Source of the DNA: CAVRUD01 sp963724285
GTDB lineage: Bacteria; Chloroflexota; Chloroflexia; Thermomicrobiales; UBA6265
NCBI GenBank assembly: GCA_963724285.1
Contig: CAVRUD010000023.1
Span: 65,189-129,188 of the forward strand
Length of the DNA: 64,000 nt
Direction of reading: 5' to 3'
A program made the position numbers and the translations under genes. The notes under the pieces were generated by a model. The model worked only from the letters and a program-made list of their open reading frames with translations, made no database searches and was not told the origin of the DNA. This document shows, one piece after another, positions 54,024-64,000 of this stretch; within the stretch, counting starts at the first letter, position 1, and the number at the start of each line of letters is the position of its first letter.

Positions 54024-54053
54024 CGCGATATCGCGCATCTGCGCGATATCGCG
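54024..54053. promoter_or_regulatory. Double palindrome upstream of the second SnoaL-cupin gene
   Basis: CGCGATATCGCG occurs twice (54024-54035 and 54042-54053), separated by CATCTG. Each copy is a perfect 12-bp palindrome and the centres are 18 bp apart. The pair lies about 74 bp before the ATG at 54127 and about 35 bp after the STAND-LuxR gene. It could be a tandem operator or form a hairpin in RNA. The short gap and lack of a T-run make a terminator less likely but not excluded. Confidence 0.6.
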
Positions 54054-54126
54054 TACCGGCGCGGCTGCTCAGCATGGGTTCAACCCGGCGATTGCCCCGG
54101 GCCTCGACCTCGCCGGAGCCCGAACC

Positions 54127-55413
54127 ATGCGCCGCCCGATCGCTCCCTGCGCCTGCCTCCTCGCGCTGATCACCGGCGCGTGGTTCGGGCAGGCGTACAC
54201 GCTTCTCGCCCCGCTCGATCCGATGGCGTCGCCGGAGATCGTGGACAACCGCGCGACCGACGCGGAGTTCGCCGTCCGGGCGTTCTACGACGGGGTCAAG
54301 CACTTCTTTGCCACGGGAGACGCGGCAGGTATCCGGGAGGTCGTTGCCGAGAACTTCGTCGACCAGGTTCGCCTGCCGGTCTCAGATTCCGGCCGGGAAG
54401 GGTTCGTGCGTCACCTGGGCGCGGTACGGCGCGCCTTCCCGGGCTTGCAGATCGAGCCGGCCGAGATTGCCGGTCAAGGGGATACCGTCGCGGTCCGGAT
54501 CGAGGTGTCGGCGGGTACGGCCGCACCGTTCCTTGGCATGCCCGTCACCGGGTTCCGGCCATGGGGATCGGTGGAGGTCTTTCGGGTCGTCGCCGGCCAG
54601 ATCGTGGCGAGGTGGGGGGAGCCGGGCGGCTACGGCCTGTTCGAGCCGATCGCCACCGAGGTCTTCGCCGGGCTGGACATGGCGGATGCACGCCCGACCC
54701 TGACCCGCCGCTCGTACGAGCCGGGCGCCAGCGATTGGGACGCACCGTCGTGGGGCCCGGTGCTGATGATCGCCGAGTCGGGAACCGTCATCGTCGATGT
54801 CGATGCGATCGTCGTGGCGACCGTCCGCCGAGCGGCGGATGCCGTCGATGGCGACCCCACGACGATCTTCCCGGTCAAGACACCCACCCCGGTGGCGCTT
54901 GCGCCCGGAGATGTCCTGACGGTCGCGGAGCCGGCCAAGGTCGAGATCAGGAACGAGTCCGAGGCCCCGGCCGCCGTCCTCGTGCTCACGCTGCGCGCCC
55001 CTCCCTCCATCCCACAGCTGGGATCTTCGCAGGCAGCCCTGCCCCTGGGGGTCCGCACGTCCGCGCTGACGGCGGACATCATCGGACCGACGACCACCGC
55101 CGGAACGGTCGCCGTCTCGGTCGGTCGCGCCTTCCTTGCCCCGGGGATGGGATTGGCGCCCCACCCGGTCAGCGGCTACGAATTGACGCTGGTGGAACGC
55201 GGCACCCTCACGCTGCAGGTCGACGGCGACCGGCCCTCGGTGCGCCAGCCGAATGGACGGGCGACAACCATCGCTCGGACTTCGGAGGTGGCGGCGGGCC
55301 TGGGCCTCACCGTCCCGGCGGGCGCCGTCGCCTCCTATCGGAACGACGCGTCCATGCCGCTCGCGCTCCTCCTGGTGAACGTGTATGTCACCGCACCTGC
55401 GCAGGGACCATGA
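54127..55413 (+). CDS. Secreted SnoaL-like plus cupin-like fusion protein (paralog 2)
   Basis: The product is 428 residues. The export segment MRRPIAPCACLLALITGAW, then GQAYTLLAPLDP, is nearly identical to that of the protein at 48676, while the rest has clearly diverged. The SnoaL-like domain spans about 45-170 (VRAFYDGVKHFFATGDAAGI, FVDQVRLPVSDSGREGFVRH). A first cupin-like barrel (VLMIAESGTVIVDVDAIVVA, ALAPGDVLTVAEPAKVEIRN) and a second (FLAPGMGLAPHPVSGYELTL) follow. Selective conservation of the first 30 residues suggests a common export or anchoring need. It follows a STAND-LuxR gene on the same strand, with a double palindrome between them. Confidence 0.75.
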   Translation: MRRPIAPCACLLALITGAWFGQAYTLLAPLDPMASPEIVDNRATDAEFAVRAFYDGVKHFFATGDAAGIREVVAENFVDQVRLPVSDSGREGFVRHLGAVRRAFPGLQIEPAEIAGQGDTVAVRIEVSAGTAAPFLGMPVTGFRPWGSVEVFRVVAGQIVARWGEPGGYGLFEPIATEVFAGLDMADARPTLTRRSYEPGASDWDAPSWGPVLMIAESGTVIVDVDAIVVATVRRAADAVDGDPTTIFPVKTPTPVALAPGDVLTVAEPAKVEIRNESEAPAAVLVLTLRAPPSIPQLGSSQAALPLGVRTSALTADIIGPTTTAGTVAVSVGRAFLAPGMGLAPHPVSGYELTLVERGTLTLQVDGDRPSVRQPNGRATTIARTSEVAAGLGLTVPAGAVASYRNDASMPLALLLVNVYVTAPAQGP

Positions 55414-56217
55414 CCGCGTTGGTCGTGGGTGGGTGGATCGGCGCCATCGTCCTGGCTCAGATTCGACCCCGTCACCCCACCTGGCGGTGCAACCTCCGCG
55501 GCAGGCCGATGCGCGATTGGCTGCAAGCCGGGCTTCGACCTCCAACCAATCAGGCATCGCCGCGGCACTCCCCGATGCCGGTCCGTGCTGTGGTCGGGTG
55601 GGGCTACGGCGATCCGACCGCGTCCGCCCCCCCGGCCGCCCCCAGCCACGGCGCACCCAGAAAGGCGTCCCGGTCCCGCGCCGCCCCAGGCCATCGGGCG
55701 CACCGGCGGCCCCGGCGCCGGCCCGGCCGGCATCGCCCGCCGCCTCCGGGCGCCCGCCGCCCCGTGGATCCGCCGCCGCGGCGACGGCCTACGCGCCGCG
55801 CTGCCGCCGGCCCTCGCGGATTCGGGCCCCGGCGTGGCGGTCGGCCCGCGGGGGGCGGCGACGGTCGGCGCCGGCGGCCGCGCGCTGGCGGCCGCCTGGC
55901 TGGCCGGGGTCGCCGCCGTGGCCCGGGCCGGGGCGCGGGGCAGCGCCGCCGACGCCTTCCTGGGCGGGGCCGCCCCCCAGGTGCGCGCCCGCGCCCGCCC
56001 GGCCGGCCGCGACCTCCGGCGCGCGGCGCACCCCCACCCACCGCACCGCGCGGCCGGCCGCGCGGTCGCCCGCGGGGACCGGCTCGGCGGGCTGGCGGCC
56101 GCCCAGGCGGAGGCGGTGCCCCTGGGGGTCGCCGACGACCTCGCGGTCGGCACCGGCACGGCCGAGGCCAGCGAGGGCGCCCGCGCCATCGCGGCGCGCC
56201 TAGCCTGAACGTCCTCA
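55414..56217 (+). other. Extremely GC-rich stretch with a possible hypothetical gene
   Basis: From about 55600 to 56200 the DNA is close to 85 percent G+C by eye. Both strands are open, so frame length is no evidence. The plus-strand frame ending at 56208 has the best protein look in its second half (AALPPALADSGPGVAVGPRG, then LAAAWLAGVAAVARAGARG, VPLGVADDLAVGTGTAE). No family is recognised. It might be the end of a decayed gene. The terminator just after it fits a plus-strand gene ending near 56208. Confidence 0.3.
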
Positions 56218-56244
56218 GGGCACGCCATAGTTCAATCCCGTCGA

Positions 56245-56287
56245 ACAGGCAAAGAGGCGGGCGCCTGGCGCCCGCCTCTTTGCCTGT
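56245..56287. terminator. Strong 20-bp hairpin, bidirectional terminator
   Basis: ACAGGCAAAGAGGCGGGCGC (56245-56264) pairs perfectly with 56268-56287 around a 3-nt loop. It lies between the end of the GC-rich plus-strand region and the end of the convergent ABC permease gene (56318), where a two-way terminator is expected. The CTCTTT/AAAGAG part provides short A and T runs within the stem. Confidence 0.75.
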
Positions 56288-56317
56288 GCTCGGTGCTCGC
56301 CGTGGAGACGCCGTTCT

Positions 56318-57152
56318 CTAGACGTCCCGCCGGTTCAGGGTGATGACCGCGGCCGTCAGCAACCCGATCATCCAGAGGGCCATCACGAGGAAGGCTGGGC
56401 CGTCCGCCAGGTAGGTTGAAGCGCCGGGCTCCAACTGGCCGAGCAGGCTGTCCTTCGCGTTGTCCGGCAGGTAGCGGAAGACGTTCTCCCGCACCCACAG
56501 GGGAGCCAGCGGCGTCAACATCCAGGGCAGGACGGTGAAGCCGATGGCGGCGGTGATGGCGGCGGCCGTGCCGCGCAGCAGCCAGGCGATCGCGAACGGG
56601 ATGAGCGCGTGGTGGACCCCTTGCACCAGGCCGCCGATAAGGAAGAAGCGGATGACGTCGCTGTCGGTGACGCTGGCCGTCTCGAGGCCGTAGTGCCGGT
56701 AGATCGGCTGGCAGACCAGGAACATCCCGGGGACCAGGATCGAGGTGATCGCCATACCGAGGAACCCGACGACCGTGGCCTTGGCGGCGAATACGCGGGT
56801 GCGCCGCGGATGGACAATGAAGGTGGTGCGCACCATGCGCGAGCCGTACTCCGAGGTAACCGAGGTCACGCCGAGCACGATCACGAAGACCATGCCGAAG
56901 ATCCAGCCAGCTAACGTGTTCAGGATCGGGTCGATCTCTTCCTGGAGACGGCCGCTCAGGCTGTCGTACGTCAGGCCGGTGATGAGCGCGACCAGGGCAG
57001 AGAAATCCGATCGAGAGCCCGATGGCCAGCGAGATGATGATCCAGGTCGAGCGGACCGAGCGGAGCTTGGTCCATTCCGATTGGAGCAATGCCCCGAAAC
57101 CGGGATGCGCGTTCGTCGCAGCGCCGAAGATCGATGGGGACGTCGCAGCCAT
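56318..57152 (-). CDS. ABC-2 type transporter permease (one frameshift)
   Basis: The start at 57152 (MAATSPSIFG) follows AAAGGA. The N-terminal part has LLQSEWTKLRSVRSTW, the typical cytoplasmic entry of ABC-2 permeases, and the first membrane helix (IIISLAIGLSIGF). Near 57002 the frame changes. The rest holds five more helices (WIFGMVFVIVLGVTSVTSEY, MAITSILVPGMFLV, FLIGGLVQGVHHAL, AAAITAAIGFTVLPWML, FLVMALWMIGLLTAAVITL) and ends NRRDV. It lies directly downstream of its ATPase gene (57346) on the minus strand. The cargo is unknown; drug or peptide efflux is common for this type. Confidence 0.82.
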
Positions 57153-57252
57153 TGGTGTTGAATCCTTTCCCCGCGCATTCGCGGGTGATAAGAAGGTTTG
57201 ACGATCGCGTATGTTGGGGTGCGGTGAGGGGACGGGGGTGGCGTGTCCCGTC

Positions 57253-57288
57253 GCCCGGGGCTCAACCTTGGGCCGTGAGGCCCGGGCG
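57253..57288. repeat. Dispersed GC-rich repeat with inverted ends
   Basis: GCCCGGGGCTCA at the left and TGAGGCCCGGGC at the right are inverted with one mismatch around ACCTTGGGCCG. The core CAACCTTGGGCCGTGAG recurs at 13871-13902 and, on the other strand, at 63973-64000. It lies between the ABC ATPase and permease genes. Confidence 0.5.
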
Positions 57289-57345
57289 TAGCCAGGACGG
57301 CGTCTCCCTCCGCCACGCCGCCTGCCATTCCGGGAACTCTGTGCT

Positions 57346-58263
<918 letters not shown>

Positions 58264-58348
58264 GCGTTTCCTTTCGATGCGTCAGGTGCTGGTCAAACGG
58301 TTCTGTGGTTCGTGGGCTGGATCCCGCAACGGTTTCCCTGGAAGGTCT

Positions 58349-58598
58349 CTACTCTACGGAGTCCGGAGCGCCCGGCTCCGGTTCGACGCGCGTGACCGAG
58401 AGCAACGGCAGACCGAGGTCGCGGACCCTGGTCAGCAGCCCGTGCAGGGCGGCCTGGTCGACCACCGGGCCGCACAGCAGCGTGTCGCCGTTCTGCCTTC
58501 GTGATGGTCAGGTCCTCGAACCACGCGGACCATCGCGGCTCCAGGCGACCCTTGATCCGGATCAGATAGATCGGGGGTTGGCCCGGATTGGTCGTCAT
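58349..58598 (-). CDS. Small conserved hypothetical protein (one frameshift)
   Basis: AAGGAG lies 6 nt before the ATG at 58598. The first frame reads IYLIRIKGRLEPRWSAWFED, then LTITK. Near 58497 the frame shifts and continues NGDTLLCGPVVDQAALHGLL, then LPLLSVTRVEPE to a stop at 58349. Together this makes an 83-residue protein of a type I recall as a frequent hypothetical in Chloroflexota (the WSDWF..LTIT and GPVVDQAALHGLL patterns). It precedes the ABC ATPase on the same strand by 85 bp and could be part of that operon. Confidence 0.65.
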
Positions 58599-59032
58599 TG
58601 CGTTTCTCCTTCCCAATGCCAGCGAGGGAGCGACATCCGCTCCTTTCGTTCTCTGACACGAGCATAAGGAGGGGAAGGGGTGGGGGATAGACACCGAAGT
58701 GTTGTTCGGGGTGTTGTTTTAGCTGTTGGGTTCCGCTAGGGACGGAGCGGTCGCCGGGGTCTCAAGGCGGAGCGTCGTGTTGGCATCGCCTGGGGCCAAG
58801 GCGGGACGCTGCCTAGGCGTCGCCCGGAGCTGGACCAGGGCTGACCAGATAACCCGGCTAGCCGGCGCCGCCTGTCTCGACAATCGGAAGATCCGATCCT
58901 ATCCCGCTGTTCCAGCCCCCTCAGGGGGGTTATTGGGGTGAGCCCGGCTTAGCCCGGGCGACGCCGGGACGACGCCTCGCCGTCCCCCGGGCGACCCGAA
59001 ACGCGGCCACCTTCTCGACACGCCCCGCTAGA
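58599..59032. other. Intergenic region without a recognisable gene
   Basis: About 430 bases upstream of the small hypothetical gene and downstream of the broken MalT-like regulator. GC-rich; several short CCCGGG palindromes (58938-58993) but no gene, strong hairpin or operator that I can support. Confidence 0.35.
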
Positions 59033-61797
59033 TCAGCTCAGGGCCCGCGCCCGCGACAACGCTTCGGTGCGGCGCTGGACGCCGAGCTTGGCGAAGATCC
59101 GCCGGTTGTGGCCCTTGACGGTGTCGAGCGCGAGGAAGAGGCGTTCGCCGATCTCCCGGTTCGAGAGTCCCGGCGGCGATGAGGTGCAGCACTTCGAGTT
59201 CGCGCGCGGCTCAGGGGCTCGGCGAGCGTCTGAGCGGCCCGACGGTGGGCGGCGGGACGGCGGACACCGTCGATGCCTGTGCCTCAAGGCCGGCGGCGAC
59301 CAGCAACCTGCCGGTGTAGGCCGGCGTGATCCCCTGGGCGCGCCGCTTCGGAAAGGAGCCGCGCCATCGGCGCGCCTTCGCCGACGAATAGCCGGACGTA
59401 CCCCTCGGGCTCGGCCATGGTCGAGGGCGCGCTCGCAGCGGCGACTAGCCCACCAGGTATGTCGCCCTTCGCCTCGTGCGCGAGCGCCTGCAGGATCAGG
59501 ATCTCGATGACGCTGCCCGCCCGCTCGCCCGCCATCCGCCGCGGCAAGAAGTCGGGCAAGCAGGCCATCGGCTTCGTGGATGATGCGCTCTGTCCTGGTC
59601 GCTCCGATAGCGGGCGATGAGTAGCCGCGCCAGGGTGATGTGCTCGAACTCGCGGAGGTAACTGAGGTCGTCCGAAACGTCCAGTCCCCGCTCCCGCGCC
59701 CAGCCGAGGGCGTCTTTTGCCCTCCCCTGGGCGATCCAGACCCGCGCCTTGAACGCCGCGATGGGACGCACGTTTGGGTGAGAAGTCGCTCACGTAGCGG
59801 CGCTCCGCCTCGTGGAGCAGATCGAGCGCGCCCTCCAGATCGCCTTCGGCCTCGCGGATCCGGGCCATCGCCACGCGCCAGCGATACGGGTTCTGCGGAA
59901 ACCCGGCGGGCTCACCCAGCTCCTGGCTTCGCAGCAGGTGCTGCGTAGCGGCGTCCAGATCGTTCCGCTCGCGGTAGAATTCGGCCATGCCAACGTGCAT
60001 GTCGGCCGTTCCCCGCAGAGTAGGCGCGTCGGGTGCTCGCCGCAAGCAGGAACGCCTGCTCGTAGGTGCGTCATCGCCTCGCGGAGACGACCCTGGGCGA
60101 TCCGGATGTCGGCCAGGGCGATGACGCCGCCGATCGAGTCGGCGATGTACCCGGCTCGCTGCAAGCTCGCCATGCCGTCGGCATACGACCGGTGCGCTGC
60201 CTCGAGATCCCCGCTCGTCCAGGACGGCGAGTCCCATGAGCGCCACCGCCGCGCCGCGCCCGACATGGATCGTCCTCAGCCAACGAGGTCGAGCGCTCGC
60301 CGGGCGTGGTGAACGGTCTCGGCCACATCACCCGAGCGCCAGAGCTAGTCCAGAGCGGTGCACGGCGATCACGCCGAGGGCAGGCGCCGAAACGCCTCTT
60401 CGTCGACGACGACCATCTCGGCAGATGGCGGTTCCGGGCGGTCATCCGCGTCTGCCGTCGCATCCAGCCACCGTTCGGCATCCCTCAGGCGTTCCTCCAC
60501 GCCGTCGAGCTCGCCGCAATGGAGCAAGAGCCCCGGCATACAGCGTTGCTGAGCACTGGCCGGCGGCGCAACAGGTCGTCGGGAAGCGTTCGGAGCCAGC
60601 CGAGAAGCGTGACTTCTTGCCGATTCCGGCGCATCGCCGGCAATGCCCGCTCGAGCAGGTCAGCCGCGCGTGCGCGACATCCCTGGCGGCAAGAGCGTGG
60701 CGGAACGGCATCGGACGCGCTGCCCGTGGCGCTCGTACCACGCGCTCGCGCGCCGGTGCCAGATGGCAACTTGATCGGGCTGCTCCGCCTGCGCGTGCGC
60801 CCGGAGCACATCGGCAAAGAGGTGGTGATAGCGATACCAGTGCCGCTTGTCATCCAGCGGTACGACGAACAGGTTGCCGCGCTCCAGGGCGTCGAGCAAC
60901 GCGCTGCCATCGTCCCGACCGGTGACCGCGTCGCACAGCGGGCCGCTCAATCGGTCGAGAATGGAGGTCTGGAGCAAGAAACGTCCGGACCTGTTCCGGC
61001 TGACGCCCCAGAACCTCTTCGACGAGATAGTCGACGATGTAGCGATCGTCGCCGGCGAAAGTCTGGATGAACCGAGGAAGCGTCCGCACGCCCCTGCATC
61101 GAGAGCGCCGCCAGTTGCAGCCCGGCGATCCAGCCCTCGGTGCGCGTCTCCAGCGCGGCGATGTCCGCCGGCGAGAGGTCCAGACCCATCGTCTCGTTGA
61201 AGAAGGTCAGCGGCCTCGGCCGGGGTAAAGCGCAGGTCAGCGGCGCGCAGTTCGATCAATTGACCGCGGGCGCGAAGGCGGGGCAAGGGGGAGATGCGGA
61301 TCCTCACGGGTGGTAATGACCAGGTGCAACTGCGGCGGCAGGTGATCGAGCAGAAAGGTGAGGGCGCGGTCGATCGGCTCGGAGTCGATCGCGTGGTAGT
61401 CGTCGAGGACCAGGATAAGCGGGTGCGGTAGCGTTGCGACCTCATTGACGAGGGGGGTCAAGATCGATTCGGTCGGGAGCGCCTGAGGGGATTGGAGCGC
61501 ATCGAGCAGCCCTTCCCCGATTTCCGGCGCAACCGTCCGCAGGGCCGCGATCAGGTAGGTCAGGAACCGTGGGGGATCGCCATCGGCCTCGTCCAGCGAC
61601 AGCCAGGCGGTCGGGCGCCCGCTGGCGGCGACCCATTCGCTGACCAGGGTGGTCTTGCCAAACCCCGCCGGGGCAGAGATGAGGGCGAGCTTGCGGTCCA
61701 GGCCCTCATGCAGCCGCCCGATCAGGTGCGGCCTGGGGACCGACCTCGGGCCGGGCGGGGGAACATAGAGCTTCGTGACCAAAACCGGCAGCGTCAT
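59033..61797 (-). pseudogene. MalT-like LuxR regulator, heavily frameshifted
   Basis: The N-terminus is clear: MTLPVLVTKLYVPPPGPRSV, then LALISAPAGFGKTTLVSEWV (Walker A) and LILVLDDYHAIDSEPIDRAL (Walker B). This is the MalT-type AAA module that also begins many LuxR-family proteins. From 61237 downward the homology passes through at least seven frame changes (for example PEQVRTFLLQTSILDRL, WYRYHHLFADVLR, LLGWLRTLPDDLLRRRPVL). At the end comes a LuxR domain (LSNREIGERLFLALDTVKGH, VQRRTEALSRARAL). The full length of about 900 codons is preserved. The shifts are too many for one regulator unless it is dead or the local assembly is poor. Confidence 0.8.
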
Positions 61798-62052
61798 CGT
61801 CTGATCCCGGGCATTGCGTCATCCGGACGGTGGCTACTGTACACGCAGGGAGGCAGGGAGGGGGAGGCAGGGAGGCGGGAGGCGGGCAGGCTGCGCCGAT
61901 ACGTCCGGGACGCATGAACGGTCCAGCCTGTAAGAATCCCCTCCGCTACCATTGGGTCGTACACCGGTGGCCGCGAAACCGACCGCGCGAGCGATCCGGA
62001 CGGTCGGGCTCGCTGCCTTGCCGCCTATAGATGGAAAGGCGTGCGCCGGACG

Positions 62053-62613
62053 ATGCCTGACCCGGATTCCGCTGTCCCACCGCCACCGCACGTCCGCGTG
62101 CGCGACGTGGCCGTCGGCGACGCCGCGGCCCTGGCCCGGATCCTGATCGCGGCGAACGATTCCGCCTTCCGCGGCCTCGTCCCACCGCACTGCCTGTCCT
62201 TCACCGAGGCCGAAAGCGCCGCCAACTGGCGGAAGACGTTGACGGCCGGGCTGCCTCCGGGCGACTTCATGCTCGTGGCCGAGTCGCCCCATGGGGTGCC
62301 CGTCGGCTACGCCTGGGGCGGCCCCTGCATGGACGACCCGGTCTACGGCGGCGAGTTGCGGCAACTCAACGTCTGGCCTGCGGACCAACGCCGCGGGATC
62401 GGTCGCCTCCTGGTCAGGCGGGTGGCGGACCGCCTCGTGGCCCAGGGCATCGCCAGCATGCGCGTCGAGGTGCTCCGCATCAATCCGAACCGGGCGTTCT
62501 ACGAGCGGCTCGGTGCGCGCTACGTGTCGGAACGACCATACGACTGGGACGGCGTCGTGCTGGCTTCGTGCCGCTACGGCTGGACCGACCTCGCGCCCTT
62601 GCTGGGCGACTGA
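62053..62613 (+). CDS. GNAT-family N-acetyltransferase
   Basis: An intact 186-residue protein from ATG 62053 (a GTG at 62041 is also possible). The GNAT fold shows as VRVRDVAVGDAAALARILI, then FMLVAESPHGVPVGYAWGGP (beta-4) and LRQLNVWPADQRRGIGRLLV with the acetyl-CoA-binding motif A (QRRGIGRLLVRR). IASMRVEVLRINPNRAFYERLGA follows as motif B. The substrate cannot be inferred. It stands alone and, unlike its neighbours on both sides, has no frameshift. Confidence 0.92.
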   Translation: MPDPDSAVPPPPHVRVRDVAVGDAAALARILIAANDSAFRGLVPPHCLSFTEAESAANWRKTLTAGLPPGDFMLVAESPHGVPVGYAWGGPCMDDPVYGGELRQLNVWPADQRRGIGRLLVRRVADRLVAQGIASMRVEVLRINPNRAFYERLGARYVSERPYDWDGVVLASCRYGWTDLAPLLGD

Positions 62614-62747
62614 CGGGCTGCGCGCCGAAACCCGCCAATCGTTTCGCTCGGTCTGCGCGATGCCATACTCAACAGGCTGGGCATAACCGAGACGCAGGCG
62701 CGGTCGGGCCGGCGGTCTCGCGGGCCATGGAGGAGGCAGACCGTTGC

Positions 62748-63827
62748 CTACCGGGCCGGGGTGTAGTTCGGCGCGGCGAGCAGTTCGCGCACGCGCGGGA
62801 TGACCTCGCGTCCGTAGAGCTCGATGCTGCGCATCATCGTCGTCGTGCGGGAGCGGCGCCGGCGCTGTACTTCATGTCGAAGCGCGAGAGCTCCGAGCGC
62901 CCGCGCCGTCGTCGGCGATCTTGCGCGCCACGGTCTCCGGCGAGCCGACGTAGAGCGAGCCCGTCTCGATCTCGCGCTCGAACTCCGCGCGGCTCGTCGG
63001 CCCCCATCCGCGCTCGGCGCCGATGCGGTCGCGCATCTCGCGGTACGCCGGCCACAGCTCCTCGCGCGCCTGCGCGTCGGTCTCGCGCGACGTGGCCGGG
63101 CGAGTGCACGCCGACCGGGAGGCGGCGCCGCAGCCGACGCTCGGCGAGCGCGCGATGGTACAGGTCCACGTACGGCGCGAAGCGGCGCGGATCGCCGCCG
63201 ATGATGGCGAGCATGAGCGGCGAACCCGATAGCGCGCGGCGCGCACCACCGACTCCGGGCTCCCGCCGACGCCGATCCAGGTCGTGAGCCGCCATGCTCC
63301 GTCGTCGGGAAGACGCGCTGGCCGGCGAGCGGCGCGCGCGTCGTGCCGCGCCACGTCACCGGCTCGCCCGTGCGGTCGGCTTCGAGCAGCGCGGCGAACA
63401 GCTCGAGCTTCTCCTCGAACAGCGTCTCGTACTGGTCGAGCGGATAGCCGAAGAGCGGGAACGACTCGGTGAACGAGCCGCGTCCCAGGATCACCTCGGC
63501 CCGCCCGTTCGACACCGCGTCGAGCGTCGAGAAGCGCTGGAAGACGCGCACCGGATCGTCGGAGCTGAGCACCGTGACGGCGGAGCCGAGGCGGATGCGC
63601 TTCGTCCTGCCCGGCGATGGCGGCGAGCACCATCTCGGGCGAGGAGACGGCGAAGTCGTCGCGGTGATGCTCGCCGACGCCGATGAAGTCGACGCCCAGC
63701 TCGTCGGCGAGCACGGCCTCGTCGACGACGTCGCGGATGACCTGCGCGTGCGGGACAGCGGCTGGCCGTCGGCGCCGCGGGTGACGTCGCCGAAGGTGTC
63801 GAGTCCGAGCTCGAGTTGCGTATCCAT
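62748..63827 (-). pseudogene. LLM-class flavin-dependent oxidoreductase, heavily frameshifted
   Basis: The start at 63827 reads MDTQLELGLDTFGDVTRGAD. It continues across several frames with ADELGVDFIGVGEHHRDDF, RIRLGSAVTVLSSDDPVRVF, NGRAEVILGRGSFTESFPLF and VGGSPESVVRAARY, and ends EVIPRVRELLAAPNYTPAR. This is the luciferase-like (F420- or FMN-dependent) TIM-barrel family, with EHH and GRGSF among its usual motifs. At least five frame changes occur in 1.1 kb. The density matches the region just before, suggesting poor local sequence accuracy near a contig end rather than rapid decay. Confidence 0.75.
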
Positions 63828-63972
63828 GATGTCGGTGTGTCTTCCGTTGTATCCCGATGGTCGACGCGCGGCCGGTGTCGCGCGCTCCGGGGGAAGATAC
63901 GCACGGCGCTGCGCCACCCGTCAACTGTTTTCGGGAGCGGTGATGGGACGGGAACCGGCGTCTCCCCTGCCG

Positions 63973-64000
63973 CCCGGGGCTCACGGCCCAGGGTTGGCCC
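63973..64000. repeat. Dispersed GC-rich repeat, cut by the window end
   Basis: GCCCGGGGCTCACGGCCCAG and the following GGTTGGCC are the reverse complement of 13873-13902 with one or two differences. The element continues beyond the window. Confidence 0.5.

Noticed and set aside
54180..56321. A 713-codon plus-strand frame overlapping the second SnoaL-cupin gene
   Set aside because: Its translation is Arg/Gly filler in the +1 frame of a gene with clear domains, and then runs through the extreme-GC island.

Overview
This is a very GC-rich bacterial window (about 68-70 percent G+C by eye, with coding positions biased to G/C-ending codons). It looks chromosomal and most like a member of the Chloroflexota (Thermomicrobia-like). 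The main reason is the many STAND-type regulators that join an NB-ARC-like ATPase to TPR repeats and to a LuxR or XRE helix-turn-helix. Supporting features are a SufU/SufS pair, an accD-accA pair, an NfeD-slipin pair, ScyD/ScyE-like secreted beta-propellers, a Cys-rich Tat-exported protein and Uma2 genes. The taxonomic call is inference: no rRNA gene is present to confirm it.

Layout. 0-6 kb: an IS110 transposase remnant cut by a small inverted-repeat element, a TetR gene divergent from a membrane protein gene with an operator between them, a small hypothetical cassette, a pentapeptide-repeat protein, and sufS-sufU. 6-17 kb: three STAND regulators mixed with small HTH proteins and a Cys-rich Tat protein. 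17-31.6 kb: mostly metabolic and household genes (inositol-phosphatase-like, methyltransferase, a truncated peptide-binding protein, NfeD/slipin/M20 hydrolase, accD-accA, Uma2, GH32-like hydrolase, a DUF433/DUF5615 toxin-antitoxin-like pair, tyrS), with two MITE-like elements side by side. 32-46.5 kb: an intact IS5-family element, four more STAND/LuxR regulators, cupin and RidA proteins, and a junction of two gene fragments. 46.7-55.4 kb: a co-directional set of secreted proteins (ScyD-like propeller, cupin, SnoaL-cupin), a creatinase-like M24 protein, another STAND-LuxR gene and a second SnoaL-cupin paralog with a double palindrome in front of it. 56-64 kb: an ABC-2 transporter, a MalT-like LuxR gene broken into many frames, a GNAT acetyltransferase and a frame-broken LLM flavin oxidoreductase.

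How the parts may work together. Nine STAND/LuxR-type regulator genes lie in 64 kb. They share a core but differ in where the DNA-binding domain sits (XRE at the N-terminus or LuxR at the C-terminus). Two of them flank genes for secreted proteins with a SnoaL-like domain followed by cupin-like domains, and conspicuous palindromes lie in the intergenic regions there. This sensor-regulator plus secreted ligand-binding-protein arrangement is the best candidate here for an undescribed system. Two STAND genes also carry, at the same linker, tandem short hairpin units whose stems differ in sequence but keep complementarity.

Caution. Many genes, including tyrS, carry single-base frameshifts, often in compensating pairs, and these become dense after 59 kb. 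Indel errors in the assembly explain this at least as well as gene decay, so the calls 'frameshifted' and 'pseudogene' should be read with that in mind.
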